From: Acridotheres tristis
Lineage: Eukaryota; Chordata; Aves; Passeriformes; Sturnidae
Length of the DNA stretch: 64,000 nucleotides
Direction: 5' to 3'
Assembly: GCA_037013685.1 (NCBI GenBank)
Contig: CM072896.1
Span: forward strand, 12,287,444-12,351,443
The notes under the pieces were generated by a model. The model was not told the DNA's origin. It saw only the letters and a program-made list of their open reading frames with translations, and searched no databases. Shown piece after piece: positions 49,897 to 62,270 of this stretch. Position numbers and translations under genes: made by a program. The number at the start of each line of letters is the position of its first letter. The first letter of the stretch is position 1.

Positions 49897-51161
49897 CTTC
49901 TTGGGGAGCAGCTTACAGGAATGAAAAAAATATTATTTCCTGCAAATCAGAAACACGTGCTTAGTAGCCCTTAAAATGGTCTTGTGTTTTAACTCTTTGA
50001 AGTCACATTATCATCTATGAGAAAGGAAAAGGACAATGATGACGGCCAGTATTTATCACACATTTTCTACACAAAAGAGACAGATAATAAAACTTATTGC
50101 AGAATACAGATACATTGCTAAAGTGGTGTGGTTTCACAATATTCTTCCTTTGCAAGCTATTCTTCCATTGCATAATTTTACAAATTATCTGAAAATGCTT
50201 CTATTGAAAGCCAATATGATTTATACTAATCTCTCAGAGGCAGCTGGAATATGAAGAAAAGTTAATGCTTTTACTGTTTGAAAAACAACACTATATTTAG
50301 GGACACAAACAGAAATCAAGACAACAGCTCTTGGGAAAAGAGATGCAAAAATTTTCAATCAGGGATCACATTGTCTTCTTCACTAACTACATCATTAAAA
50401 CTGCAATATGAGACAAAGTATGGCTTGTTGTTTGTTTGCTTATTTGGTTGGTTTTATTTAAGTATGTTCAGTTGCAGTCACTGATCTTCAAAATCTTATG
50501 ATACACCTTTACTTTTGTCTTCAAACACCAGAGCATGTTACCAACAACTGTGATCCATTCCACGTGCATTTTTTTAAATATATGCTGATTCAATCAAAAA
50601 ACTTAAAGGCAAATCTGTGGGAGAAATTTATGGCCTGTATTATCAAGCAACTCCTGCCTAATTGTAGACTCACTGAATACTACAGGAGCAAGCAGACATT
50701 TGTATCTCTAATGTAATTTATGCACGTGCATCATGGTATAGTGCTAGCAGCCATATTCCAAAGTAAATTGCTTTAGTAGGTTCTATAAATAAGCCAACAT
50801 TTATAAAATGGCAATAAATGCAGTTCAATTTAACTTCTCCCTTACGTATATTGTTGCACCTACACTGGATTAATGCATCAGACACTTGTCTCTAAGCCAT
50901 AAAACTCATGGTCCCAACCTGCAAGCCCTCTCAGGACATGCTCTATAGTCCTTAGCAGGCTGGCAGATGCCAATCAAGCACATATCCATACTGCAGCCAC
51001 TGCGAGCTCAAGGAATTTCTGCTATGCAAACCCAGTCCCAAAAGATACAAGTACATTAGTCCTAAATGCACCATTTCCCCCAGCATGGCTAGTCCCAAGA
51101 TAATACCTTGCCTGATCTAACCTCCTCTCTGTACAGACTCATAGGGATCTGAAAGCCCCTG
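49897..51161. other. AT-rich non-coding DNA
   Basis: Frames of 68-72 codons only. Nothing recognised. Confidence 0.55.
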
Positions 51162-51260
51162 GGTTAGCCCTAATCCTCTTGGATCAGCCCTGGTCCCATG
51201 GGTCAGACCCAGTCACCACAAGCCAGTCTTGGTCCCCACGGGTCAGCCCTGTGCTCTGCT
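51162..51260. repeat. degenerate tandem repeat, about 20-bp period
   Basis: Five imperfect units follow each other, with starts near 51162, 51181, 51201, 51222 and 51241, each built on GGTCAGCCCTGGTCCCATG-like sequence. Unit lengths vary from 18 to 22 bases. The composition differs from the 49.5 kb array, so it is probably independent. Confidence 0.6.
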
Positions 51261-52515
51261 GCACACACAGGCAAGGTGATGACTTACATGACCATCCAGC
51301 CCTCACTTTTCTGTCTCTAGCAGCTAAAGACAATTTAAATATCAAGGCTGCAGAATTGCCAAGCCTAACTGTGACTCACAAGGAATCTGCTGGGTTGTGG
51401 TTTTATATTTGGGAATTGTGCCATTTCAGTGAACTTGTGCCGTTCCTGCAGCTCCCGTGTCCATCTCTGTTTTTGTCAGCCAGTTCACAAACATAGTGCC
51501 AGCACAGTGTGGGGGCCTGCTCTGTTGGCATCTCAGTGCTTAGGATGATTGTTCCTGAGCACCTCTGCCCCATTTTAATCTCTAAAATTCACTAACCAGG
51601 TACTGAAAAGCAAGCAGCACTCAGCATCTCTTCTGCAAACACAGAACACCAAAGACCAAAAACCCCAACAGCAGTGTTAAGCACCTTGGAAACTGAATAG
51701 CTGAGAAGGCTGAATAGAACTCAGGCAAGAGGCATTCCTAAGGTGATGGAGTGCACAGTGTTGCTCATACCTGCCTGTTGGGGTGGGCAAGACACTTCAG
51801 AGCTGACAAGAAAGTGAGTAACACACAGGGTAAAATCTGAATGAACTGACTGCTTGAAATAAAACAGAGTTTTTTTCTCTGAAAGGTCTGAATCTTTCAT
51901 GAATATAAAATGGGAGAATTCTAGAAACAAGTGACAGATAAAAAACATATTTTTGGGGTCATTTTTTTGTTACATCTTTAACCAAAGTAACATTCAAGAA
52001 AAATTTTCCCCAAAACAGTAAAGAGAAAAACTAAAGCTTAGAGCCAACCATTGCCTTTCTGTGGAAAGCATCCTGATACCATTCCAGCTTAACCAGCTCA
52101 CATCTAAACAACTGTTTGCCATTAAAAAAAAGAAGTCAGGTAAAAATGTTGGTTTAATTATATCAGCCTGTTATGGTGGTATGAAACCTTCTATGAACAC
52201 ACAGAGCAACGCGTGAGTGGAGAGTGTGTCCTGTGTAAGTACCGAAGTTAAAATGTTTCTGTTGGCTTCCAGTTCTGGAGAGATGGTGGTTTTTAACTCC
52301 AAGCACACTCTCAGCTGGTTTGTGTGGGAGGGAGGGGGTTACCCATCAGATGAATGTTAACTCTGGATAATGAAGTATAGCATGTACAAAAGTGGAAGTG
52401 ATAACTGTGGCTGTGGAGGCTTCACCATGACAACCACTCTGGTCAGCACTTCAGGATGCTGCAAAGGCAGGTGAACATTCACTAAACATGGTCATTACAT
52501 ATGCACATGGCTCTA
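51261..52515. other. non-coding DNA
   Basis: A 105-codon frame at 51179-51496 starts within the degenerate repeat and has no domain. Nothing else is recognised. Confidence 0.5.
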
Positions 52516-52575
52516 AATATTGAAAATGAGTCATCTCCTCCCACTGATTTTACTGAGGTTTACTCTGGTACTGGT
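52516..52575 (+). repeat. possible decayed ancient amniote repeat
   Basis: CTCCCACTGATTTTACTGAG then GTTTACTCTGGTACTGG resembles the archosaur/turtle motif for 'CTCCCATTGACTTCAGTGGGAG' then 'TTTACACTGGTGTAACTG'. It may be the same family as the piece at 19366-19475. Family recalled, not searched. Confidence 0.35.
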
Positions 52576-55319
52576 CCAAAAAACACCAATAGCCTGAAAT
52601 TTCCCACTACATTTGACATGGAAGTTCTAGGCTCAGTTAAAATATAGACATCCTAAGACAATAAATACCTGGATAAGCATTTGGTACTCTATTGAAGAGG
52701 CATACTCACAACATGAGCTACATAAACTCATTCTCTAAATGGGAATATTCTAAGAGATAGCAAGTACAGATGTTTCAAAGTAGAATTTAAGGTCTCCATG
52801 GGTGTCCCCAACTGGTGATCACTCTATTATAAGCTTAACTCTTCACAGACAGAGTTCAGATTCTGAATTACTTACCCAACTTTGCATCAAAGAAAAATAA
52901 CTGTTTCGTTTCAACTGTTCTTTGCACCCACTACCTAAAACAAACCATGAACATCTGCAATTTCACTGCCCAATCCTTTCTTATACCCTTACAACATTTG
53001 TTCTGTTAATGTAGGTTAATTCTGCAAATAACACTTCTGTAAATTGTTCTTGCAAACTGCTACATCATTTATGTAAGGACTTCTGTGAACTTTGAAAAAT
53101 TAATGCCTTTAATTTTGGTTGATGGCAACATCAGCAGAGCTCTGTAAATTGCACTTTAATGAGATTTTGCTACAGGGGATAATCTGCTACTGACAGAGTA
53201 ACATCTTGAAAACATCTGTAGACCTATAATTTTTCTATGACGATTAGATCCCACCACAAGAGTCCAAATACAGTGCAGAAATAAAGGAAAAAATGTAAAG
53301 TCCTAAATAAATATCCAACCTGTTCTTTAAAAAGAAGAGAGACACAATGAAAAGTCTCATGCACTGAAAATAAATCAATTTTTCTGACTAATTAACATTT
53401 AGCTTTATTTAATTAAGAAAGACTATTACTGTCTTCACTGCTGTGCATCTGTATATAATGAAGCAAACAGCAGTAGGTATAAGATACCACAGAGGGATAT
53501 GCCCAAGTAACCAGGCACTATAGGTGCAAAGGAACGTCTATTATTGTTAAGTAACTGACATCAGAGCCTCTCTTTAATGTTGTCATAAATAAAAGAAAGA
53601 TTTTCACAGATGCTTTCACATATGGTTTCTTATTTGTCTCTGATGGAGACTCAGACTTAGATTAGATGCCAAAATTAAATGATTTAAATAGACAGCTGCA
53701 TAATGCAAACTACTAAATAACACCTTTTGAACACTTTCTATTTATAGTGAGTTCTAACTCACGGAATGATGACAAATCTCATTTTGTTTATATCACTGGA
53801 GGTTGTTGCTATAAAACTATTGCTTTTACATGAAATGTCACATTACACTGTTGTCAATTTGGAAGAGCAAAGAGCATGGGATTATCATGGCAAACAGGAG
53901 TGGAAAGCTCAGAATCCAAGATTAACTTTAATAGATTAACTTAATCATTGAAATATGCAGTTAGTGATTATCTGTAACAGAGCTATCCAGGATGAATTGA
54001 GCAGGGAGGTAGAGAGAGACCTTCAATGCAAACTGCTGGAGAATACCAAGTCTGTCATCATTCAAGTTCAAGAGAAGTGATGGACATCGGAACAGGCACT
54101 TAATACCTGAACAATAATCTACCATTTACCAGCACTAAGGTATTATATCTTGGGGATAAAACTGTGCATTAAAAACACAGTATTTGGTGCAAGGAAAAAT
54201 GTAACAGCTTTTCAGGAGACATATTCTTTGTTAGTATAGCCATTCCTTGAATTGTGTTTCTGGGTCCTCGACAATCATAAAACCAGTCACAACTGTGGAG
54301 TCTGCATGAATTTGTTCTGGAAAGGAATACAAACTGTCAAATGCTACTGGGATCTGAAATCTACTCCTAAAAGCAGTTAACACTGGTTGCTCGCAGCAAT
54401 ATGGAAGACACTAGCTCATGGATAACTCTGAAATGTTCTACCAAATCAGAGGACTTTTCCTACCACCTGTATTTTCACTAGAGGCATTATGGGCAGAAAC
54501 ACAAAAATTAAGAGGCATCATTTAAAGGACATATTAATAGGTTTCTACACAGTCTATTTATCCACTATGAAAGTCAGAAAAGCAGTATTTAATTCCTGTG
54601 GCAGGAATTGGGAGTCACACATTAGGGAATGTTCCCATCTCTGTCCCCCACCTGCCCACCACCACTGGCACAACAGCCTCCAGCACAGCCACCACAGTGC
54701 AGCTCCTCACATCCTCTGCACTGCCCACCTTCTGCCATTGCACACACCCAGGCCTTTTCCTTTTGTACTGAAAGGTGCATATATAACTTTTATCTCATAG
54801 TGCCCATTCTCTGAGTTTTGAGTACAGCTACTGGGACACACACTACCCTCACTTCCTCCTTCACACAGGCACAGCCTCAAATTCCCATCCCTCTTTGTGC
54901 CTGGCATAAGCAGCTCTTGAAGGTTGGGGATGCTATCATCCCTTCTCCACCATTTTAGTCTTGCTATGGCTCCACACCTGTGTCACCCAACACTAAGGGG
55001 ACAACCAAGGAATCAGACAGTTTCCAAACACACCTACCTTCTTCTCACCCTGATAAAGTGAGTAGGATGTGAAAAACAAACTTCATACAGAGAATATGAT
55101 GCTAATACTCCCACCTTCAAAAATGGCTATGTGGATTGTGCAGCCTCTTTATAATTTGGCCTCAATCTGCACACTATATTTGGCAATACCATATGGCATT
55201 CTCCCACTTTCCTTTTCCTAAGCCATCCTTTTACCAGCCAGCATCATGCAGTTGATACCATTAAGCAACGAGCATCCAGCTTTTGTCAGTACCATAGTAC
55301 TGTATAAATACAGGTAATG
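52576..55319. other. AT-rich non-coding DNA
   Basis: A long stretch (51949-54488) has no frame of 60 codons. A CCACC/CAGCC-rich patch at 54640-54720 carries overlapping chance frames. No gene is recognised. Confidence 0.6.
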
Positions 55320-55435
55320 AGAACTTTACTGCAATGTTTATAGACCCTTTAGATACCCAAAGTGTTTCATATAGTCGAGTAAGCATGTCAATACAATGTA
55401 ATCTCCATTCTTCAGATAAGATACAGGGCTGAGTT
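55320..55435 (+). repeat. CORE-SINE/MIR-like remnant
   Basis: Ordered phrases AGAACTTTACTGCAATG, ACCCAAAGTGTTTCATA, and GTAATCTCCATTCTTCAGAT resemble 'AGCACCTTTCATC', 'CCAAAGCGCTTTACAAA' and 'TTATCCCCATTTTACAGATG' of ancient amniote SINEs. Heavily diverged. Confidence 0.45.
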
Positions 55436-58130
55436 TCCATTTAGACTTTCCCTTTGCTTCATTTCCAGCAGTTAAATTTGCTATAATTAGCTGCAGTGAA
55501 AAACTTCCAAGTGGTATGTGTTTTCTAAACTAAATTTTGTAGGAATTAATAGAATTAAATAGGTATTTAATATAAATGACAGCTGAATCACAAAATATAC
55601 AATTGGCAAAGTTTTGATCCTAAGGAAAATTTATTTCCAGCAATCTCAAGTCTTCTTTAGTCTCAGTTTAACTAAAGCATGGAAAGGGACTCGAGATGTG
55701 CATAATTGAGATGTAGATGTGCTTACCACTATTAAACATTAGAAAAACACAAATTTAAGTTTGAAATATGGAGCACTGGGGCATGACAATTGTCTTCAAA
55801 GTAGCGACTCATTTCCCTTGGCTGGGAAAATCCTCCTTATCCCTCTCCACTGAAATGCTACTCTGAAGGCAAAACCAGCTTTCCAGAAAATCCTACTGTG
55901 CTGCACTATAAAGACTAAGCTGCAGAGGGAAGTAAAGCTTTGGCTGACACCCTTGATAGCAGAAGCATCAAACCATATATACCACTCTACCCAACAAAAA
56001 TCTAAGAAAGTTCCCAACAAGCACTCATGTAAATTTAAGGGGACTGGAGCCAATATTTTTTACATGCCAGACGTGAGGAGCATGGTCAGAAGTCAGCACA
56101 TGGAAAGCCAGCAAGCAAGCTGAAATGTAGAGTCAGACAGGACTGAGCATGTGTGGGGCTCCAGCAGCACTTTCTGTGCTCTGCTTCTTGTGGCACCAAG
56201 CCCTGTGGAGGAGAGGAGCTCTGCCTGAAGCAGCCCTTCCCTGACACTGCCAGGGTGCCACTGCACCCACTGGCCTTTCTCCAGCCCCACTGCAGCTCTT
56301 ACACCAAAAGTCCTCAAAGAATCTGTTTGGGTTTATGCTATTCAAGCATTGATCCACTCCAGGCAAAAAAACAGCTCTGTGTGTGTAAAACTACATTCAA
56401 TGTCCTTTGCATCACCCTGTGCAAAGCAAGAGAAGCTTTTCAGTAGTGTGCAGTTCACTTTATTTTGCTTCATGTCTCATTAACCTTAAGCAAAATAATC
56501 AATGACATTTTTGTGCAAAAAAGATTTTTATGATTTTATGCACTTTTTGCTATCAAAAGTATTCTTTACTAGGCCTATATCACTTCCGATATTGGCATTA
56601 TATTCTGTGAGTGCTTTGTTATTATGTGCTACAGTTCAGTAGATTTCAAACCTGTCAAGTTCGATGTCAGTAGAATAGGAACTATACAGCAAAGACAGCA
56701 AAAGCCAGATATTGAGCCATGAGTGTTTACCTGACTTCTGAAGTTATTTTCAGATTAAAAATCCAAAGAATCCACTGCTGGGGAGAATAGCTATCATAAA
56801 TATGAAAAACTTTTTGTAGGGATAAGCTCTTACTAAAATGTAATAAGTAAATGTAGTATGAAGAACAGCTAAAATTTTTTAATAGCTGGAAATAAACCAT
56901 CATGGGTAACCTGAGCAGAAATAGTAATTAATAATGGTTCTAATTATCTTTTCAGCATATCACGTAACTAAAGAACTTAATACACCATGAAATACAATAA
57001 GAATGCAGCATTACAGTAAGAAAATGTAAACATGTTCATGGTAGCAAAAAAACAAATAGAAGGTGTCTACTGAAAGGAAACAAAAGGGATTCTATTTGAA
57101 ATACCACAGTGCCTAAACACCTAAATCTTAAAAACATTACATTTTTAGAAATATTTCTAAAGAAGCAATTATTGAAAATAAATTGTTTGGGACTGGGAAA
57201 GAGGTTCCCAATAATAGTCAATAAGATATATCTATATATATTACACATGAAGATCAAAAAAATTGCCAGCTAACTCTCCTAAGCCATAGATTGTGAACTT
57301 CAACCACTAAACAAGCTTATTTTCAAGGACAAAGATCAGTATAAAATTGATTGCCATATTATCCACAACCGAGAGAATTTGGTTGTCTTGCTAACAATGA
57401 GCCAGGAAGAAAAAGCTTATACTTCACTTAAACTAAAAAAACCCTAGAAATAATAACTGCTATCTGATCTTGAAGAAACTTCTTGGATTAGGCAAGCTAA
57501 AATAATTCTCACATTGAAATTTACTTGAAAATTCTCAAACCAAACAAAAAGGTCCCTTTGTATTTCTGACAACTAGACCATATGCAAATGAAAATCAAAT
57601 ACTTTTTCCTGCCCTATGAATGCCTGTCAAGTTGCTGGGTAAAATCTAGGTTGCTCAGCCTTACCAGGAAAACAGATGTTGCCTCATCTGGTTTGATGTT
57701 CATATGGATGTTGAAGTCTCTAAGGCTAATAGTACAGTTCCAACAGTAGCTCTACAGAGTTTCAATGAATACATTTGTGATATATTTCATACACTCTGAT
57801 AGTCTATGCACTCTTGTAACTACAAACTTTGATCCTTCCCTGGAAGTACAGGAAACACCTGGATAGTCTAATAAACTCCACTGCACAGTTGGCCACTTTT
57901 TGCATTGAAACCAAATTGTAACCAGGTCCCAGAAATATGAGCTGTGGATCTCCACTTCCTCTGTATCACAGCCCTCAATGCAATACTTTCCATGCAAAAG
58001 TGAGTCCTTGGGGAGGATCGTGGTGGGAGAAGAGGCTCAAAACAGATGAAAGAGAGCCAGTAAACCAAAATGCACTTCTCTATAATGTGTTTCTCTTCAA
58101 GAGAGAGGATGTTGTCCTTTCTCCTGTATG
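55436..58130. other. AT-rich non-coding DNA with one GC-richer patch
   Basis: The 56100-56310 patch is GC-richer and has four overlapping frames on both strands (74-97 codons), none recognised. An octamer ATGCAAAT lies at 57582-57589. A TATATCTATATATATT word is at 57227-57242. Confidence 0.55.
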
Positions 58131-58164
58131 TCCCCTTTGCTAAGTGCAGATGTACCACCCGAGC

Positions 58165-58209
58165 TCTTTCTGCTCTCTCTGCTCCTTTTCTCTTCTCTTA
58201 TTTCCCAGG
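58165..58209 (+). other. strong 3' splice-site-like polypyrimidine tract
   Basis: Roughly 40 pyrimidine-rich bases end in TTTCCCAGGC, with the AG at 58207-58208. The sequence fits a strong vertebrate acceptor, but the downstream sequence has no recognisable exon, so it may be a decoy. Confidence 0.3.
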
Positions 58210-60119
58210 CATAAATATCGCACTTCCACATTTTTTTCAGCTTGCCAGTCTCAGTCCAGAAATTGTGAGCACAACATATTTTAACCAGTGGTGACTGTGA
58301 CCAATAGAGAACAGCTGGCCTGCCTTGCCTCTGCCACATAATTCTTTCTTCAGCGACTTTGGTTATTGGTGAAAACCAGCACTTTAATACTCACAGTGTA
58401 GCTCAGAGAGAACAACTACTTAAGGTTTAGGAAGATAATTTCTTGACATCAGCCCTTGATACCCAATAATGTTAAGACACAACTTTATTTTGCTGTTTAT
58501 TTTTAAAGGCTTATGTTGGGTTAATAATTTTATACCGACAGGATGATTGGTATGTCAGCTTCCTGAAATACCAGCTTGCTGTGTTTATGATTATTGGTTA
58601 TTGCAACCTTAGCATCTTTGCATTCCTTCTTTCTTCTCTCTTTGCTTCTCCTCTGTTTACTGAGTTAAACACATCAAGCAGCGTTGCAAAGTTCTCCCTT
58701 GGTTCCTACTGATATTCCTCAATCCTAAACAGAATAGACAAGCCAAGGAAGGAAGTCCCACTTCTATCCTTTCTCTTGGTTTTGCATTTAAAAGAACACA
58801 TTGCTGAGTTGATACTCTATGAGTTAGAATATAACCCTGTACTGGTATTTCCTATTAGTGGTTTTCTACCCTGCCAGAGAAGACCAAGCAGGGAGGGTAA
58901 GAAGAGCACACACCACTAATGTTGTGGAAAACATGAGGAACCAAGTTTTATCCCTTACACTCCTGCCATCCCACTTTCCTTCCTTGTAGAAAGTTTCCAT
59001 TCTGACAGACAGTTACACTAACCTTATTTCAAGAGCATGCTCTGGGTTTTTCTGCTGTCATTCAGACTTTCCTGGATTCCTGCTCATCCTCGTGTGCCCT
59101 GACATGTCAGCTGTTTGCTAAGTGCCCCACACGAGTGACATGCTGCAGATGTAATAGCAGATAATGGTCCCTAATACGGTAAGCTAAGCTTAACCACACC
59201 TAAGCTGCTCGTCATAGCACTACATCTGTCAGAGGTTTTGCAGAACCTTGCTTGAAAGTGATGTTAGTGCTAATGGATGCTCATATGATTATTCCTCCTT
59301 CATTTAAGAATGAGCCTTACATTTGCTTTTAGCCAGACTTTCAGCATGGCCCAAGGTCCTTTTGACTTTTCTGCTTAATGGTGGTGGTGTGGGAGGTGGG
59401 TAGAAAGGTCTCAGTCTAGGAAATGCACTGAGGCACATTTCCATTTTCCCCTCCTCAAGAATAGATTTGTTTTATTCAATCAGCACATCTCCTGAGTATT
59501 TTACAGCATGTGTAAACTGGAATGGCAGATGGGTATAGATTATAATTTGACAAGAACTTCACTACATATCCTTTACCTCCAGGTAGTTTGATTTGCTTTC
59601 CTTTCGCTGGCTTGCACAAGCTTAAATCCTTTTTGTTTGTGTGTTCATTTAAAGCATTTTTTAATTAAGTTTTGTATCTCTCCCTTATCTGAGTTATCTT
59701 TTTCCTCCCCTATTATTTATATACTCCATAGGGCAGACCAAATAAATTAATGAAACAAGTTCTCATTTCCAAGAAGCAACTTTAGTATCTACAAAAAGAT
59801 GCAATTACAGAAGAGTAGCTCTTCACTTCCCATAAACATCATTAAAAATAATTTCAAAAAAACTAAAACTAAAATACAGAATGCTAAAAAACTAAATAAC
59901 AAAATGCTTTTTCAAGAAGTTTTTCAGCAAACTAAAAAGATTTGATGTCCCTAAAAATTTTAATCAAATTAGCAATTAAAATTCCATTTTTCAAAACAGT
60001 CAAAAATCCAGCTTTTTTCCAGAGTAAGTCAGCATAAGTCTGCTTGACAAGAGGTTGGGATTGTTGATTTTTTTTATTTTAAATGTAAATCAGCATGAAT
60101 GTTCTTTATGTTCTTATCG
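58210..60119. other. non-coding DNA
   Basis: No frame of 60 codons runs from 58340 to the end of this stretch. A pyrimidine-rich patch lies at 58620-58660 and an A-rich patch at 59840-59940. Nothing recognised. Confidence 0.6.
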
Positions 60120-60170
60120 TTGTTTTAACACCAGTAAAATTTTACACTGAAGTCAGATCTGGTCCACAAA
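60120..60170. repeat. possible decayed ancient repeat
   Basis: AACACCAGTAAAATTTTACA followed by CTGAAGTCAGATCTGGTCC resembles the 'TTACACCAGTGTAAATC' / 'GAAGTCAGTGGAG' phrases of an archosaur repeat. Only a short match, so weak. Confidence 0.3.
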
Positions 60171-60399
60171 ACTTTATTTTTAGTATTTCTAGCTTGGAAC
60201 AATTTTGAACAGCTCTATATGAAATGTAATTTCCTTGAAATTTTTTGAGAAATAAAAATACCAGGGTTCAATATACATGTAACAGAAATAGATGATAGCA
60301 CTACTTCATAGCAAGTAGAAAAACATTAATTAAAGCTCATAATTAGAAATCATTTAATAAAGAAATGTTCCTCTATTCCTTTTAACTGAGACCTAAGAG
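60171..60399. other. AT-rich non-coding DNA
   Basis: Nothing recognised. Confidence 0.5.
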
Positions 60400-60720
60400 A
60401 AGATATTCAAGCAACGATGAAGTCCTGGCAGCTAAATCTAATAGAGCTTCTGCTTTAACAATTATGCCATTTGATTTAAGGCAGTTTATCAGAACTGGCT
60501 GCAAGTCATAATTGAACTTGCCATTTCAATGCAAGAGTTTGCATCCTCTAGTTTATTTGCAGTATGCTTTCAATAGTCCTACAAAAAGGAGAGCTAAGCG
60601 TACTTTACTATTAATGAAAAAATGTTTCTAAAGGCACATGACGTCCTCCCTTACCTGATAACCAGTCACAAATTAAAGGCTTTGGTTTATGTGTTTCTAC
60701 CCAGTGCTGACGGAATTATG
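60400..60720. promoter_or_regulatory. candidate conserved non-coding block
   Basis: Complex, low-repeat sequence with TTGCATCC, CATAATTGAA and a near-CRE ATGACGTCC (60638-60646), and retained CpGs. It looks like enhancer-type sequence; no alignment available. Confidence 0.25.
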
Positions 60721-61800
60721 TCTGAAATATATTTTTTTTAATATTTTTAGAAATATGGTATTTTTTTCTGATCCAAAGTAAGGTGTCTCTTCTCTGTTCT
60801 TACTACTGCCAAGCATTTGATTTACACACAGTTTAATTATTCAGATGTTTATTATGTTCTACATAATGAAATTTGGACCCTCATATTTTCTTCCTACATG
60901 CTCAGTGCAGGCTGCAATTATAGCCACAGATATCTGTTTATTTGATGAATTTTGCTTCTTCTGCATAGTTTGATAAATATGGAAATAAGTCAAAACCTAC
61001 TTTATATACAGTAATTAAAGTGAAAAATCTAGTCATGATGCAAATCCTTAATTGGACTCCAGGAGAGATATGCAGAATTTCTCTTTAATAATATGGGATG
61101 ACTGGGGACAGAAAAACAAAGCACACTAAAATATGGTTTAGAAGCACAATTAATCACAAAATAGAAAACAACCAATTTAGCATAGCTCATTCAGTGACTC
61201 TCAAGGCTCAGGTAATGTTCTTTTAATCATCTGGCTCTAATATTAAGGTTGTGTCATGTGCAGCTGAAATAAAACACAATATATGTGCTGATCTTCAGTG
61301 TGAAACATGTCCTCTGGACTAATTTGTAAACACAGCCTTTTCACACTAAAATGCTTAGTCTACTTAATGGCGTGTAAGTGAATGATCAAAGCAATGCAAA
61401 ATGGTTTTTAACTATTATTGTTTAATGTATTAATTCATTAGCAGAAGAAACCCTCTTGCAGTTGGTTGCAGGGAATATGTTTATGTCAGCTATATATAAT
61501 TCATTTTGTTTTTTCATTTTATTAAGACAAAGTCATTATTTTGCCTGATGATGTTCCAAAGAAGAATATACTTGTTAAGTGGTGTTAAATTGACAAATTA
61601 CAGCACAGAGCAAGTGGGGCTGAGATACAAGTCTCCAAGAAAGAGACGTCTGTACAAGCTAAAGAAATAAATGTTTTCTTTCCAAGCTCTGAACAGATAT
61701 TGCTCTAATAAGCTAAAATTAACCATCACTGTCGCTTAATTTGATTGTAAAAATATTATTCTCCATATAGCTTCCTGTAATATCCCATTAGGGGCATATG
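60721..61800. promoter_or_regulatory. candidate AT-rich conserved non-coding block
   Basis: After a T/A-rich start (60729-60770), 60880-61800 is AT-rich but not low-complexity, with an octamer ATGCAAAT at 61038-61045 beside CCTTAATTGG, many ATTAAT/TAATTC cores (61425-61440) and no frame of 60 codons. Enhancer function is inferred from appearance only. Confidence 0.25.
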
Positions 61801-62270
61801 ATCACGTTCTAATCAGAAGGTGTTGGATTTATTGTGCTAGTTTGTTTAAACTACAAATACAATTAATCTCCTTTTGTACTTCTCCCAAATAAGTAACACC
61901 AGAATGACATTTTTGTCTCCAAATGGATTACAGACATTGAGCAGGAGCCAGAGGTCATCCCCCTGCACTGCCATAATTATCGGAGCAAATATCTGCTTCA
62001 AACCGCCGAGCGTTTGGTGGGAGCTCAGCCTGCCTGACCCAGCGCTGGCCACCCCGAGCTCTGTGCCTGCCACAAGCCAGGAGGACACTCTTCTGTTACC
62101 CAGATGTGCCCATTGGGAGAGACCATGACTGCGAGCTTCCATGCTGAGAGCAGCTGAAATTAGAGAGGCTTGATGTCCAGTATTCAAAATCACTGTTAAA
62201 ACTCTTTCCAAGTCAGGGTCCCAACTGTCTTTGACAGATAAAAGGGGTCCTATGCAATCTAGTTTCAATG
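61801..62270. other. patch with local CpG rise and opposed open frames
   Basis: CpGs concentrate between about 61979 and 62060, including the 11-mer CCGCCGAGCGT (62003-62013) shared with 18102-18112. The minus strand is open for 140 codons (61846-62268) and the plus for 84 over the same region. No domain is visible in either. Confidence 0.35.

Noticed and set aside
61846..62268. 140-codon minus-strand frame
   Set aside because: Opposed by an 84-codon plus frame, no family recognised, no splice or start signals that favour it.
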